Source: Acidobacteriaceae bacterium (GTDB taxonomy: Bacteria; Acidobacteriota; Terriglobia; Terriglobales; Acidobacteriaceae). From it: a stretch of 64,000 nucleotides of DNA. The notes beneath the pieces are model-generated. The model searched no databases. It saw nothing but the letters and a program-made list of their open reading frames with translations, and was not told the origin of the DNA. Shown here one piece after another: positions 26,997 through 35,140 of this stretch. Each line of letters starts with the position of its first letter. Positions within the stretch are counted from its first letter, which is position 1. The stretch is from positions 372,001 through 436,000 of the forward strand of contig JAOAPN010000014.1 of assembly GCA_025462885.1 (NCBI GenBank). The letters are read 5' to 3'. A program made the position numbers and the translations under genes.

Positions 26997-27098
26997 TTAG
27001 AGAGAATCTTTCTCCTCCTTGCCGGAACGCATGGCGAGAAGAGCTGGTGCAATAATCATACCGAGAAAGACCAAGGCTAGAACGAGATCGTGGACCAT
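26997..27098 (-). CDS. 33-residue single-helix membrane protein
   Basis: A short frame with an excellent ribosome-binding site: AAAGGAG stands 6 nt before the ATG at 27098. The product is a hydrophobic helix (VHDLVLALVFLGMIIAPALL) followed by a charged tail (RSGKEEKDS). The layout, one N-out helix plus a positive then acidic cytoplasmic tail, is that of regulatory mini-membrane proteins such as KdpF. There is no sequence ground for naming a partner. It stands alone on the minus strand, 244 nt from the M28 peptidase gene and on the opposite strand to thiC. I do not recognise the family. Confidence 0.6.
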   Translation of the reverse strand: MVHDLVLALVFLGMIIAPALLAMRSGKEEKDSL

Positions 27099-27237
27099 GG
27101 GATGCTCCTTTGGGCGGCTTTACACCGTCTACTGGAGTCATCATCGGACGATTGGCTACTCGGGAAAATAGCACGAGGGATTTGCATCATCCCCCAAAAG
27201 TTGTAGTGCAAATTCGCGGTTTGGCGCCAGGCGTACC

Positions 27238-27303
27238 CGCACGCGAAGCGTCCAATAACCCCACGAAGGCCCCGTGGTGCCTGCCCGGCGTCAGGGCACC
27301 TTG
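27238..27303 (-). repeat. R2 palindromic intergenic repeat, copy B
   Basis: A minus-orientation R2 copy. Read on the minus strand it has GTGCCCTGACGCCGGGC, a CCACGGGGCCTTCGTGG hairpin (about six nt longer than in the other copies) and TTGGACGCTTCGCGTGCGGG. It begins 39 nt beyond the stop of the M28 peptidase gene. Unlike the other copies, it is not between convergent genes. Confidence 0.7.
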
Positions 27304-27342
27304 CTCTGGATGAAGCTTTAAGACCAGTACTTCGCGGGTAGC

Positions 27343-29574
27343 TTACTTGCTTGCACCCTCAAGGATCGCAGCGGATCGGTTGAGCGCGCCGGCAAGGATG
27401 GCGAGCTGGCTCTGTGCGCGGGCAGCGTCTGGGGCGTCGATCCCTTCATTCACTCCGGGAATGACGACGGCAGCATAGCCCGTGAACTCTCCCGGAGCAT
27501 AGATCAGGTGCTTGTACCAGGCACGCTTGGGGAGACCGTCGGGATTCAGCAGCGCCGTCTCGGCGTCGCGCAACGCTTTGTTCAAAGCGGTAGCCTCCGC
27601 CGCCGGGGTCGATTGAAGCAGCCGGATCGCGGTACCGGCAGCAGCGAACCGGTGAGCGGCCGCCAGCGTCGCACTGAAATCGAGATTCAGGTGCGCCGAA
27701 GGATTCGTTATGCTTTTGGACTCAGGAAGGCTTGATCGTTTCCGGGCATCTTCCAGGTAGCTCACGATCTCTTTGCCGTAGAGATCGTAGTCGTACGGCA
27801 GCACGTCGGCGTCCGCCATATGGATCAGTTCGAGTCCGAAGACGCGTGCCTGTTGCTGCACGTAGACAAAAGTGGGATCGGCAAATTTGATGAACCAGTT
27901 GTAGTTGTCGAAGACGGAGTGATAGACCCCGTAAGGGCCGTCCGATCCGATGTCGGTCGAGGGAACTCCGAGGTGCTGGATGAAGGGGGTGTAGTCGGAG
28001 CCGGAGCCCAGATCGCCCACGCGAACATCAGTCTCGATATGGAGCCCTTTCTCTCCCTTGCCTCGATGTTCGCGGGTCTCGGTCTGAGACTTCTTCCATT
28101 CGGCAAACCACTGGTCGTAGACGGTTCCGCCTGCGGGGCTGGGGACCTGGCGCGCAACCTCGCGCACGAACTGCTTGAGTGACGGTACCGCCGAAGCATT
28201 GAAGGTTGGACCGGAGACAGCGACGTCCGTGTTGAAGTACGCGACCGCATGGGAGAGAGTTTTAGCATTATCCTCAGCCCACTCCGTAGATCCGATCAGC
28301 CCCTCCTCTTCCGCGTCCCAGGAGGCGACGACGATGCGGCGCTTCGGCTTCCAGCCCTGCTTCAGAAGCTCGCCCAGACCGTGAACACTCTCCAGCATGG
28401 CAGCGGTGCCGGAGTTGGGATCTACCGCTCCATAGACCCAGGCGTCACGATGATTGCCGGCCACGACCCAGTTGTCCTTCTGGGTCGGATCGGTCCCCTC
28501 GATCGTGCCGATGACATCCCAGATGGTGCGAAGGGCAATGTCCTGCTGCAGATTCATATGGACCGTCACGCGATTGGCAGGGTCGCTGGAGCCAAGATGA
28601 TAGGCAAACGGCAGAGCCCCCTGCCAGTCGCGCGGAGAGTTGGGCCCGGCAAGTGCATGCAGAATGGGGCTGGCATCCTTGTAGGAGAGCGGATTCGCCG
28701 GAATCGACGACTGATTGTTCTGGAGCTTGTCAGCCGGAATGCGCTTGGAGTTGGCAAGCTCCGGCGTAGAGGCGATGCCGGGCGTCCCAGGGTCTCCCGG
28801 GTAGATCGGCAGAAATTGGATGGAGCCGCGCTGAACAGCGGACTCGGGGCGATAGGGGCCTTTAGGGTACACGTCACCGCGGAAGTAGCCGTCGTCGGCA
28901 GGGTCGGAGTAGATCAGAACACCTTTGGCTCCGTACTGCTGCGCGATATAGGCTTTCACACCGCGGAAGTTGCCACCGTACCGGACCAGAACGATTTTAT
29001 CTTTGACGGAAACACCAAGTTCAGTCAGTTTTTTGAAGTCGGCGAGCGTGCCGTAGTTCGCATAGACGACATCGCCGGTCACATCGCCCGATGGTGAAGA
29101 GCCGTTGAAGGCGGGCAGGATGCGGGGATCGTCCTGGAAAGGGTCGCCGCCATCGAGCCTGGGATCGACATGCTCCGGAGTCGGGCCGGACATGAGCGTG
29201 CGACCCTTCGAGTCGAACGCTTCAATGGAGATCTTGACTGGCTTATTGAGCAGAACCTTGTACGGAACGATTTTGGTATTCAAGCCGGCGGCTTTGAACT
29301 TGTCCGCAACATAAACGGCGGTCTTGTAATCCTCCGGTGAGCTGGCCCAGTGAGGCTCGGCGGTAAGAATTTTCAGATGCTGGCCAGCGAGAGCGGCGTC
29401 GGGGACCGCGAGGAAGGCGGCATCCCATTTCGCCTGCTGCGAAAAATCGCGATAACCAAACACAGTCGTCGGAGCGGCAGGCGCCGGAGACTGTGCCGGG
29501 GCAGGTGGGATCAGGGTAGCGAGAGCGACGAGAGCGGACAGCTTGCGTAGAGCCAGAGTGCGGACAGGGGTCAA
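27343..29574 (-). CDS. Secreted M28B metallopeptidase (glutamate carboxypeptidase II-like)
   Basis: About 743 residues from TTG 29574, which is preceded by TGAGG and gives a clean signal peptide (RTLALRKLSALVALATLIPP). The longer frame to 29700 adds about 42 residues that do not look like a signal. After the signal come a protease-associated domain (GDVVYANYGT...VKDKIVLVRYGGNFRG), the M28 zinc peptidase domain (GNHRDAWVYGAVDPNSGTA, SWDAEEEGLIGSTEW, GSDYTPFIQHLG, YHSVFDNYNWF) and the transferrin-receptor-like dimerisation domain (RAWYKHLIYAPGEFTGY). Zinc ligands His, Asp, Glu and His can be placed in these motifs. It removes C-terminal residues such as glutamate from peptides outside the cytoplasm. 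An R2 repeat follows the stop. Confidence 0.92.
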   Translation of the reverse strand: MTPVRTLALRKLSALVALATLIPPAPAQSPAPAAPTTVFGYRDFSQQAKWDAAFLAVPDAALAGQHLKILTAEPHWASSPEDYKTAVYVADKFKAAGLNTKIVPYKVLLNKPVKISIEAFDSKGRTLMSGPTPEHVDPRLDGGDPFQDDPRILPAFNGSSPSGDVTGDVVYANYGTLADFKKLTELGVSVKDKIVLVRYGGNFRGVKAYIAQQYGAKGVLIYSDPADDGYFRGDVYPKGPYRPESAVQRGSIQFLPIYPGDPGTPGIASTPELANSKRIPADKLQNNQSSIPANPLSYKDASPILHALAGPNSPRDWQGALPFAYHLGSSDPANRVTVHMNLQQDIALRTIWDVIGTIEGTDPTQKDNWVVAGNHRDAWVYGAVDPNSGTAAMLESVHGLGELLKQGWKPKRRIVVASWDAEEEGLIGSTEWAEDNAKTLSHAVAYFNTDVAVSGPTFNASAVPSLKQFVREVARQVPSPAGGTVYDQWFAEWKKSQTETREHRGKGEKGLHIETDVRVGDLGSGSDYTPFIQHLGVPSTDIGSDGPYGVYHSVFDNYNWFIKFADPTFVYVQQQARVFGLELIHMADADVLPYDYDLYGKEIVSYLEDARKRSSLPESKSITNPSAHLNLDFSATLAAAHRFAAAGTAIRLLQSTPAAEATALNKALRDAETALLNPDGLPKRAWYKHLIYAPGEFTGYAAVVIPGVNEGIDAPDAARAQSQLAILAGALNRSAAILEGASK

Positions 29575-29763
29575 CTGGGGCCTCAGAAAAAAAGTAGGGT
29601 CCTGAATCAGAGTCGCTGATTTCGGTCTTGTGTAACCGTAGGGTAACTCAAACTTGTACAGCCGGGCGAAGAAGGAACTCCGGCCCATGACAGAAAGCAA
29701 AGTGCCCTGCCTCGGAAGATCGCAGGCAGGGCATGGGAATACGGCGGGGCTTAAGCGGTCTGG

Positions 29764-30002
29764 CTAGGCAGTATCGACCTATACAGTGGTTACATCTTCG
29801 CCGGCGTGGTTGAATTCGGAAAAATATGAAGGATATTTGGAAGGGCATGGCTTCAGCCATGCCGAAAGCAGCATGCTCCTCTATCCTTTGTTTTTTTTCG
29901 GTTTGCCATCGGCAAACCGACAAAAAAAACAAATCAAAATATGTAGTGTTTGGCACACCTGAAGGTGTGCCCTTCCAAGAACTATAGGTCGATACTGCCT
30001 AG
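29764..30002 (+). repeat. R1 nested-palindrome intergenic element, copy b
   Basis: The most complete R1 copy. The ends are a perfect 20-bp inverted repeat, CTAGGCAGTATCGACCTATA at 29764-29783 and its complement at 29983-30002. Inside are hairpin GGCATGGC-TTCA-GCCATGCC (29844-29863), a central stem with CGGTTTGCC/GGCAAACCG (29887-29907 with 29911-29933), and hairpin GGCACACC-TGAA-GGTGTGCC (about 29952-29971). The TAG stop of mscL is the first codon-sized piece of its right end. The 189 nt between the M28 start and this element show nothing else. Confidence 0.9.
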
Positions 30003-30391
30003 ACGGCCTGGGTGCAGAACTTGCAACGGGTCGCCGCCAATGGCACATCGCTCAGGCATTGCGGGCAAGCCTTCGTCGTAACTGCTTCAGGTCCTTTCAG
30101 GCGTGCGATAAGGGCGTTCGAGGGAACGACGATAAAGAAATAGACGACTCCAGCCATCAGGACGAAGGAGATTACGGCATTCAGGAAGACGCCATACGTA
30201 AAGATACCGCCATGAAAGGTAAAGATCAGAGCGGAGAAGTCGGGTTTGCCTACGATTGCAGCGAGCAGTGGAGTAATGATGTCCTTGACGAGCGAGTTGA
30301 CGATCGCCGTGAAGGCGGCACCGATGATAACGGCGACGGCGAGATCAAGAACGTTGCCGCGCAGGATGAAGTCACGAAAGCCTTTGAGCAT
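29999..30391 (-). CDS. mscL: Large-conductance mechanosensitive channel with C-terminal zinc ribbon
   Basis: About 130 residues. [35 protein letters not shown] is the amphipathic N-terminus and the first, pore-lining helix of MscL; the second helix is [19 protein letters not shown]. MscL opens under membrane tension to release solutes in hypo-osmotic shock. In place of the usual short cytoplasmic helix the protein ends in [18 protein letters not shown], a CxxC...CxxC zinc ribbon. The start at 30391 has GGAG 9 nt upstream; the longer frame to 30646 is not supported. The TAG stop lies in the terminal repeat of R1 copy b. Confidence 0.92.
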   Translation of the reverse strand: MLKGFRDFILRGNVLDLAVAVIIGAAFTAIVNSLVKDIITPLLAAIVGKPDFSALIFTFHGGIFTYGVFLNAVISFVLMAGVVYFFIVVPSNALIARLKGPEAVTTKACPQCLSDVPLAATRCKFCTQAV

Positions 30392-30558
30392 GTTTTCATT
30401 CTCCGAAATTGGGTATAGATAACGCGTGAAGTTTACCATTACGACGCAGTTGCGGGATGACAAGCTGCTTCGGAACAGTGACTTACTGGAAATGGATGCA
30501 GTCACGGGGCCCGTAAACCTTGGATGCCAGGAACGCGGCATCGACGAAGGTCTTTTGC

Positions 30559-30924
30559 TTACTTCGTAAGGCTCAGCCAATCCAGATAAGGGTACAAGAG
30601 AAAGAAGAAAATCATGCCGACGACCATGATGTCCATGTAGATGCAAAGAATGACACCAGCGTGGTAAAAGCTCCAGCGCCGTTGCATACAGCGAATGGTG
30701 TCCGCGGTGCCGATACTGCTGAAGAGGGCGGGTATCACAAGGTAGGGATTCGCACGATTATTCGGGAAGCCCGACATAACCAGTGCGGCGGCAAACGACA
30801 GAACCACCAGTCCGCTGGCCCGGACGAGAGAGTGGCGGCGAAGGTTGAACAGATCCCTTCGAATCGTGGCGAGATACCTTGCGGTGATCGGAGAACTCGG
30901 CTCGAAGTTGGGGGGATACGCCAC
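30559..30924 (-). CDS. Hypothetical three-helix membrane protein
   Basis: A 121-residue protein that I do not recognise. The N-terminal 30 residues are polar and basic ([17 protein letters not shown]). Three hydrophobic segments follow: [37 protein letters not shown] and the long [20 protein letters not shown]. It starts 33 nt after the VWFA-protein stop on the same strand, so it may share its transcript. mscL follows after 167 nt. It has codon use like its neighbours, which supports a real gene. Confidence 0.65.
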   Translation of the reverse strand: MAYPPNFEPSSPITARYLATIRRDLFNLRRHSLVRASGLVVLSFAAALVMSGFPNNRANPYLVIPALFSSIGTADTIRCMQRRWSFYHAGVILCIYMDIMVVGMIFFFLLYPYLDWLSLTK

Positions 30925-30957
30925 TTACTCAGGATAGGCGCGTGAGTGGACCCGGGT

Positions 30958-32838
30958 CTACTTCGGGACTTCGGCGGCAGCAGCTTTCGGAGGAGCGGCT
31001 GCGTCGGGCACAGCAAGCGGCGGCAGATTTTTGACGGTGGCAATCGGAACTTCCACTGCGCCCAGACGGTCCGAGTTCAGATCGTGGATCCCGATACGAA
31101 GGAAGTAGGTGCCCTTTTCCGGCACGCTGATCTGCTGGTGCATCTGGATTCCCGTGGCAAGCATGCGCTGCATGGCTGGAGCGTCAATCGTTGCGTGAGC
31201 TGTGTTGAAGCAGTCGATGATGAGAGCGCCGTCCTGGTTATAAACGTAGGCGCGGACTTGAATATCGCCGTGGTAAAGGGCGTCGGACGTATGGGTGAAG
31301 AGGATCGCGCGCGGATCGGCAGCCATCTCGAGGACGTAGCGGCGGTAGGGGCCGTGGGAGAGCTTGAGATCGGGATTGGCCTCGTTCCCGGAGACCAGGG
31401 TCGCCTCGGGTGTGGTGGCCGCAGGAAGGATGCGGACCTTGAAGAGGATGCCTGAGGGATTGGGTGCGCCGCGGGTCATCGCAGCGCGCATGATGTCGGT
31501 AGGCGGCGGCTTGACCGGAGTTCCTTTCACATTGCCCTGCGTCTCGGCCTTGGCTCGGGCGAGCTTCGTCGGCGCATCGGGATCGACGGCATAGTACCCA
31601 CGGCGGTAGGAGAGGTTCTGCCCCTGCTGCAGGTGGACTCGTATCTTGCGATATCTGCCGTCATAGTGGGGATCGGTCGGCGTGTAGGCGAGGGTGTAGT
31701 AGTTCGAGCCGCTAGTGATCGCAGTTGCAATGGCCTGGGTGAGGCCGTTGGTATTGATGAAGGCGTGGCCACCGGTCTGCTCCGCCATCTGCAGCATGGT
31801 GCTGTGCTCCGCCGATGTCTGCTGAAAGAATTTAGTTTCGTCGGACCCAAAAGCCCTGGGGTTGCGGACATACTTGGACCCCGAGTTCGAGGCACTGAAG
31901 TTGGGGGAGACCATCAAGCCGCGCGCATCGACAGGATAGACGGCGACCTGGGAGGTCGTGAAGAGGTTGGTGGTCTCGAGGAATTCGTCTTCGTAGGATG
32001 CAACCGTGGCGAAGGGATTCTGGAGGTCTCCGTCGGGAAGGACGCTGATGGGAAACGATCCGGAGAACCAGATCAGGTTTTTGCGGCCCGGCAGACCGGA
32101 CAGATAGCGGGCCAGGAGGTTCATCGCGTCAAGCGTATATTTAGCGCGAAGTTGGAGTTGGAACGACTGCTCCTGAGCCTCGAACTGCTGAAGATTTGCA
32201 AGGATCTGGGCGGAGTTCGGGTCGTTTCCGGCCACGTCCCCGAACTGGTCCGAGAGGCTTTGCTGGCCGTCGGTGCCGGCTGCATCGTTGAGCAGCGGCG
32301 AAGCCCCGGGAACCTTCTTTTCAACGAGCGCTTTGAGCAGGTCGGGGTTGGAGGTAAATCCCTGCAGCATGATGAGACGGGACGTTAAGCCAAAGATGGC
32401 GGTTGGAATACCCGGCTGGGCCTTCTTCAGATAATTCTTGAGCTGGTCCCGGACGAAGGCCTGGTCTGTCATCGGGGTGTTCAGAGTATCCAGCAGAAGG
32501 ATGTTGAGCGAGCTGGAAGGCGGTACTGCCGTGAAGTTCGTGAACATGCCGGGCGGCATGGGCGGCAGAGACTCTACGGGTTGCGCATTCAGAGCCGGGT
32601 AGCGGTGCTCTTCAAAGTGCGTGATGGATTGGGGTGCGTTCCCTTCAAGCAGGCTGAAGTCCGACTGCTTCAGGTCGTGTACGGGATTCTGATTCTTGTC
32701 GGTCACGACAACGTCGACGACGACCAGGCGGGCGTTGGCCTTCAGCGTAGTCACCGCGGTCTGCGCTGCGTTTCCCTGGCAGGTGGCTGGCAGGCACGAC
32801 CAAACGAGAAGAAGTAGAAAGAGCACGAAACGCAGCAT
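30958..32838 (-). CDS. Secreted VWFA-related protein (TIGR03436 type)
   Basis: A 626-residue exported protein. Signal peptide residues 1-22 (FVLFLLLLVWSCLPATCQG) are followed by the acidobacterial pattern RLVVVDVVVTDKNQNPVHDL and LKQSDFSLLEGNAPQSITHFEEH, which opens the family. LNILLLDTLNTPMTDQAFVRDQL begins the von Willebrand A-like fold, with KNLIWFSGSFPISVLP and VAVYPVDARGLMV further along. A C-terminal region of about 200 residues (from TDIMRAAMTRG) has beta character. Such proteins are numerous in acidobacteria and their roles are unknown; VWA domains usually bind proteins, often through metal. It leads a possible two-gene unit with the small membrane protein. Confidence 0.88.
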   Translation of the reverse strand: MLRFVLFLLLLVWSCLPATCQGNAAQTAVTTLKANARLVVVDVVVTDKNQNPVHDLKQSDFSLLEGNAPQSITHFEEHRYPALNAQPVESLPPMPPGMFTNFTAVPPSSSLNILLLDTLNTPMTDQAFVRDQLKNYLKKAQPGIPTAIFGLTSRLIMLQGFTSNPDLLKALVEKKVPGASPLLNDAAGTDGQQSLSDQFGDVAGNDPNSAQILANLQQFEAQEQSFQLQLRAKYTLDAMNLLARYLSGLPGRKNLIWFSGSFPISVLPDGDLQNPFATVASYEDEFLETTNLFTTSQVAVYPVDARGLMVSPNFSASNSGSKYVRNPRAFGSDETKFFQQTSAEHSTMLQMAEQTGGHAFINTNGLTQAIATAITSGSNYYTLAYTPTDPHYDGRYRKIRVHLQQGQNLSYRRGYYAVDPDAPTKLARAKAETQGNVKGTPVKPPPTDIMRAAMTRGAPNPSGILFKVRILPAATTPEATLVSGNEANPDLKLSHGPYRRYVLEMAADPRAILFTHTSDALYHGDIQVRAYVYNQDGALIIDCFNTAHATIDAPAMQRMLATGIQMHQQISVPEKGTYFLRIGIHDLNSDRLGAVEVPIATVKNLPPLAVPDAAAPPKAAAAEVPK

Positions 32839-32940
32839 GGAAGCCCTCGATGTCTATAAGAACTACCAGAACATGAGAAGGACGTCTTGCAGGATTTTTC
32901 CGGAGAGGAGTTCAGATATCGGGGGCGATTGTGGCCTCCC

Positions 32941-32968
32941 CCGGCTCCGCGGGAATGCGTGGAGCCGG
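32941..32968 (-). terminator. Hairpin downstream of mtnA
   Basis: CCGGCTCC and GGAGCCGG pair across 12 nt, just beyond the mtnA stop on the minus strand. There is no T run, so it may be a processing or stability element and not a true intrinsic terminator. Confidence 0.35.
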
Positions 32969-32978
32969 AGAAGGCGGT

Positions 32979-34046
32979 TTAAGCCGAGATGAGTTCAGGA
33001 GCGGCTTGTGCGTCCATCTGGAGGATCGATTCAGTCGAGGGAGCCTTCAACACACCGCGCTCGGTAATGATGGCGGTAATGTAGCGGGCCGGGGTCACGT
33101 CGAACGCAGGATTCTCGATGGCGACGCCGTGGGGCGTCATCTGCTTGCCATTCGAGTGAGTCACCTCAGTTGCCGCGCGCTGTTCGATCGGGATAAGATC
33201 GCCGGTCGCAGTCGCGACGTCGATGGTCGACCACGGAGCCGCCACGTAGAAAGGAATCCCGAACTCCTTGGCGAGGATTGCCACGCCGTACGTGCCAATC
33301 TTGTTGGCGGTGTCGCCATTGGCGGCGATGCGGTCCGCCCCGACGATGACAGCCTGGATGCGGCCCTTGGACATAAGGTGAGCGGCCATATTGTCGCACA
33401 GGACGGTCGTGGGTATGTTGTCCTTCATCAGCTCCCACGCGGTCAGGCGTGCACCCTGGAGGAAGGGACGCGTCTCGTCGGCGAAGACGTCGATCTTGTG
33501 GCCGCGCTCGATGGCTGCGCGGATCACTCCGAGGGCGGATCCATAGCCGCAGGTCGCAAGAGCGCCGGCGTTGCAGTGCGTCAGGACGGTGCCTTCCATG
33601 GGAAGTAATGCCGCGCCGTTGGCACCCATCAGCTTGCAGGCGGCAATATCCTCGTCGTACATCTGGCGCGCCTTGGCAACGACGGCGGCCTTGATCTCCG
33701 GGATTGGCGTACCCTTGGCGGCGAGCTCGTTGTAGAGGTTGCGAACCTCGTCGATGCCCCAGAAGAGGTTGACGGCGGTGGGACGAGTCTCGGCCAGCGT
33801 CTTCGCAATAACGGCAACTTCAGCGGTTAGAGCAGGCAGCGTGGTCGCGGTGCTGCGGTCGATGCCAATGGCCATGCCCATGGCAGCAGAGACGCCGATG
33901 GCGGGAGCGCCACGGACGATCATGTCGCGGATAACAGTAGCAACCTGCTGATAATCGGTAGCGAGAACGTACGTTTCTTCGAGAGGAAGCTTGGTTTGAT
34001 CGAGAAAGTTAACGCCGGTGGGGAGCCATTCGAGAGTCGGAATCAT
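32979..34046 (-). CDS. mtnA: S-methyl-5-thioribose-1-phosphate isomerase
   Basis: A 355-residue MtnA, which converts methylthioribose-1-phosphate to methylthioribulose-1-phosphate in methionine salvage. Family signatures in order are [55 protein letters not shown] (catalytic Cys), [20 protein letters not shown] (with the Asp nearby), CDNMAAHLM and [19 protein letters not shown]. The start overlaps the end of the upstream zinc-ribbon gene by 38 nt. No other methionine-salvage gene is adjacent. Confidence 0.95.
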   Translation of the reverse strand: MIPTLEWLPTGVNFLDQTKLPLEETYVLATDYQQVATVIRDMIVRGAPAIGVSAAMGMAIGIDRSTATTLPALTAEVAVIAKTLAETRPTAVNLFWGIDEVRNLYNELAAKGTPIPEIKAAVVAKARQMYDEDIAACKLMGANGAALLPMEGTVLTHCNAGALATCGYGSALGVIRAAIERGHKIDVFADETRPFLQGARLTAWELMKDNIPTTVLCDNMAAHLMSKGRIQAVIVGADRIAANGDTANKIGTYGVAILAKEFGIPFYVAAPWSTIDVATATGDLIPIEQRAATEVTHSNGKQMTPHGVAIENPAFDVTPARYITAIITERGVLKAPSTESILQMDAQAAPELISA

Positions 34047-34254
34047 GTACGTCTAGTTTAGACGAAATGACGGCGGCCGGAATCGATTTCACGCCGTTCC
34101 GATGGGACTCCGAACGCTTCGGCAGGGTGTAAAATCTTCTTCCACATTCATAACAGGAAAAGGGCCGAAGGCCGGTAAGAGAGAGAATTTGATCGAACGA
34201 AGTTCGATGCACACGCTGAACATGTACGGAATTGCACCCAGGGCAGTTTTTCAT
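34009..34254 (-). CDS. Small zinc-ribbon protein
   Basis: An 81-residue protein with CPGC near the start (residues 4-7) and CYEC in the middle (about 34-37), separated by [18 protein letters not shown]. The C-x2-C...C-x2-C layout with RTSxDxILxLxGLRPFxCxxCxxRF is a pattern I associate with short acidobacterial proteins of unknown role; zinc binding is inferred from the four Cys. ATG 34254 is used; TTG 34263 is closer to the GGAG. The 3' end overlaps mtnA by 38 nt, so either translation is coupled or the last residues are dispensable. Confidence 0.6.
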   Translation of the reverse strand: MKNCPGCNSVHVQRVHRTSFDQILSLTGLRPFSCYECGRRFYTLPKRSESHRNGVKSIPAAVISSKLDVHDSDSRMAPHRR

Positions 34255-34427
34255 ATAAGTCAAAGCTCCGCAGTTGTGACTACAACTTCAAACTTCAACT
34301 CTATGCGTAGCAATCGATGAAAGCGAGCTAATTTTCTACAATCTTCGGGTACGTTGCACGAATAAAGGGATCAGCCAGTTGACTTTTTGCATCATTTTTA
34401 TGGACATATGCCAGAACTTCACCTCTG

Positions 34428-35087
34428 TCAGCGTTTCAGGGCGATATGTGCCTTGCGTACGTCGTTCGCGGTAAAGGCCGCGAGGAAGGGAATACCCTTA
34501 TCAAGCGCGGCTTCGATGCGAGCTCGTCCTCCCTGCTCGCGGTCAACCAGGCAAAGTACCGCCGCGACCTCCATGCCCGCTTCGCGAGCCGCTTCGATGG
34601 CCGTAATGGTCGAGCCACCGGTGGTGCAGACGTCGTCGACGATCACGACGCGAGCGCCTGGGCGCAGAAAGCCTTCGACGCGGCGTCCAGTCCCGTGGGT
34701 CTTCTCAGCCTTACGGACAAGAAAGCCGTGGATCAGGGTGGGGGCAGGCTCATCGTCCGGATCGAGTTCAAGGTCAGCGGCCAGAGTCCGGATCTCCGCG
34801 TACTCGGCAGCCGCCCACGCGCTCGCGGACGCAGTATTGGAGACCAGCGGGTCGGCGCCCATGGTCAGTCCGCCCACCGCTTCGATGGTCTCGGGGCTGT
34901 CGACATGATCCCGGATGAGGTCGTAGAACGCTAGACCGGAGAGACGTCCACCCTCGGCGTGCAGCGTGGTAATGCGGCAGTCGATGTAGTAGTCCGATTT
35001 CTGGCCGCTGGCGAGGGTGAAATGGCCGAGCTTGAACGAGAGGGTAGCGATAAGGTCGAGGAGGGCGGTGCGGTTGTCGGTCGGCAT
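34428..35087 (-). CDS. pyrE: Orotate phosphoribosyltransferase
   Basis: A 219-residue PyrE that joins orotate and PRPP to give OMP in pyrimidine synthesis. KLGHFTLASGQKSDYYIDCR is the N-terminal orotate-binding hood, GGLTMGADPLVS the flexible-loop side, and VVIVDDVCTTGGSTITAIE the PRPP-binding motif, followed by LCLVDREQGG. The insert EIRTLAADLELDPDDEP between them is longer than in E. coli. It stands alone; the 173 nt to the zinc-ribbon gene show no gene or clear terminator. Confidence 0.94.
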   Translation of the reverse strand: MPTDNRTALLDLIATLSFKLGHFTLASGQKSDYYIDCRITTLHAEGGRLSGLAFYDLIRDHVDSPETIEAVGGLTMGADPLVSNTASASAWAAAEYAEIRTLAADLELDPDDEPAPTLIHGFLVRKAEKTHGTGRRVEGFLRPGARVVIVDDVCTTGGSTITAIEAAREAGMEVAAVLCLVDREQGGRARIEAALDKGIPFLAAFTANDVRKAHIALKR

Positions 35088-35140
35088 GGTCTCTTCGATT
35101 CTATTGCAGTGCCGCCAAGACCAGCGCGGCCGAGGTCAGT

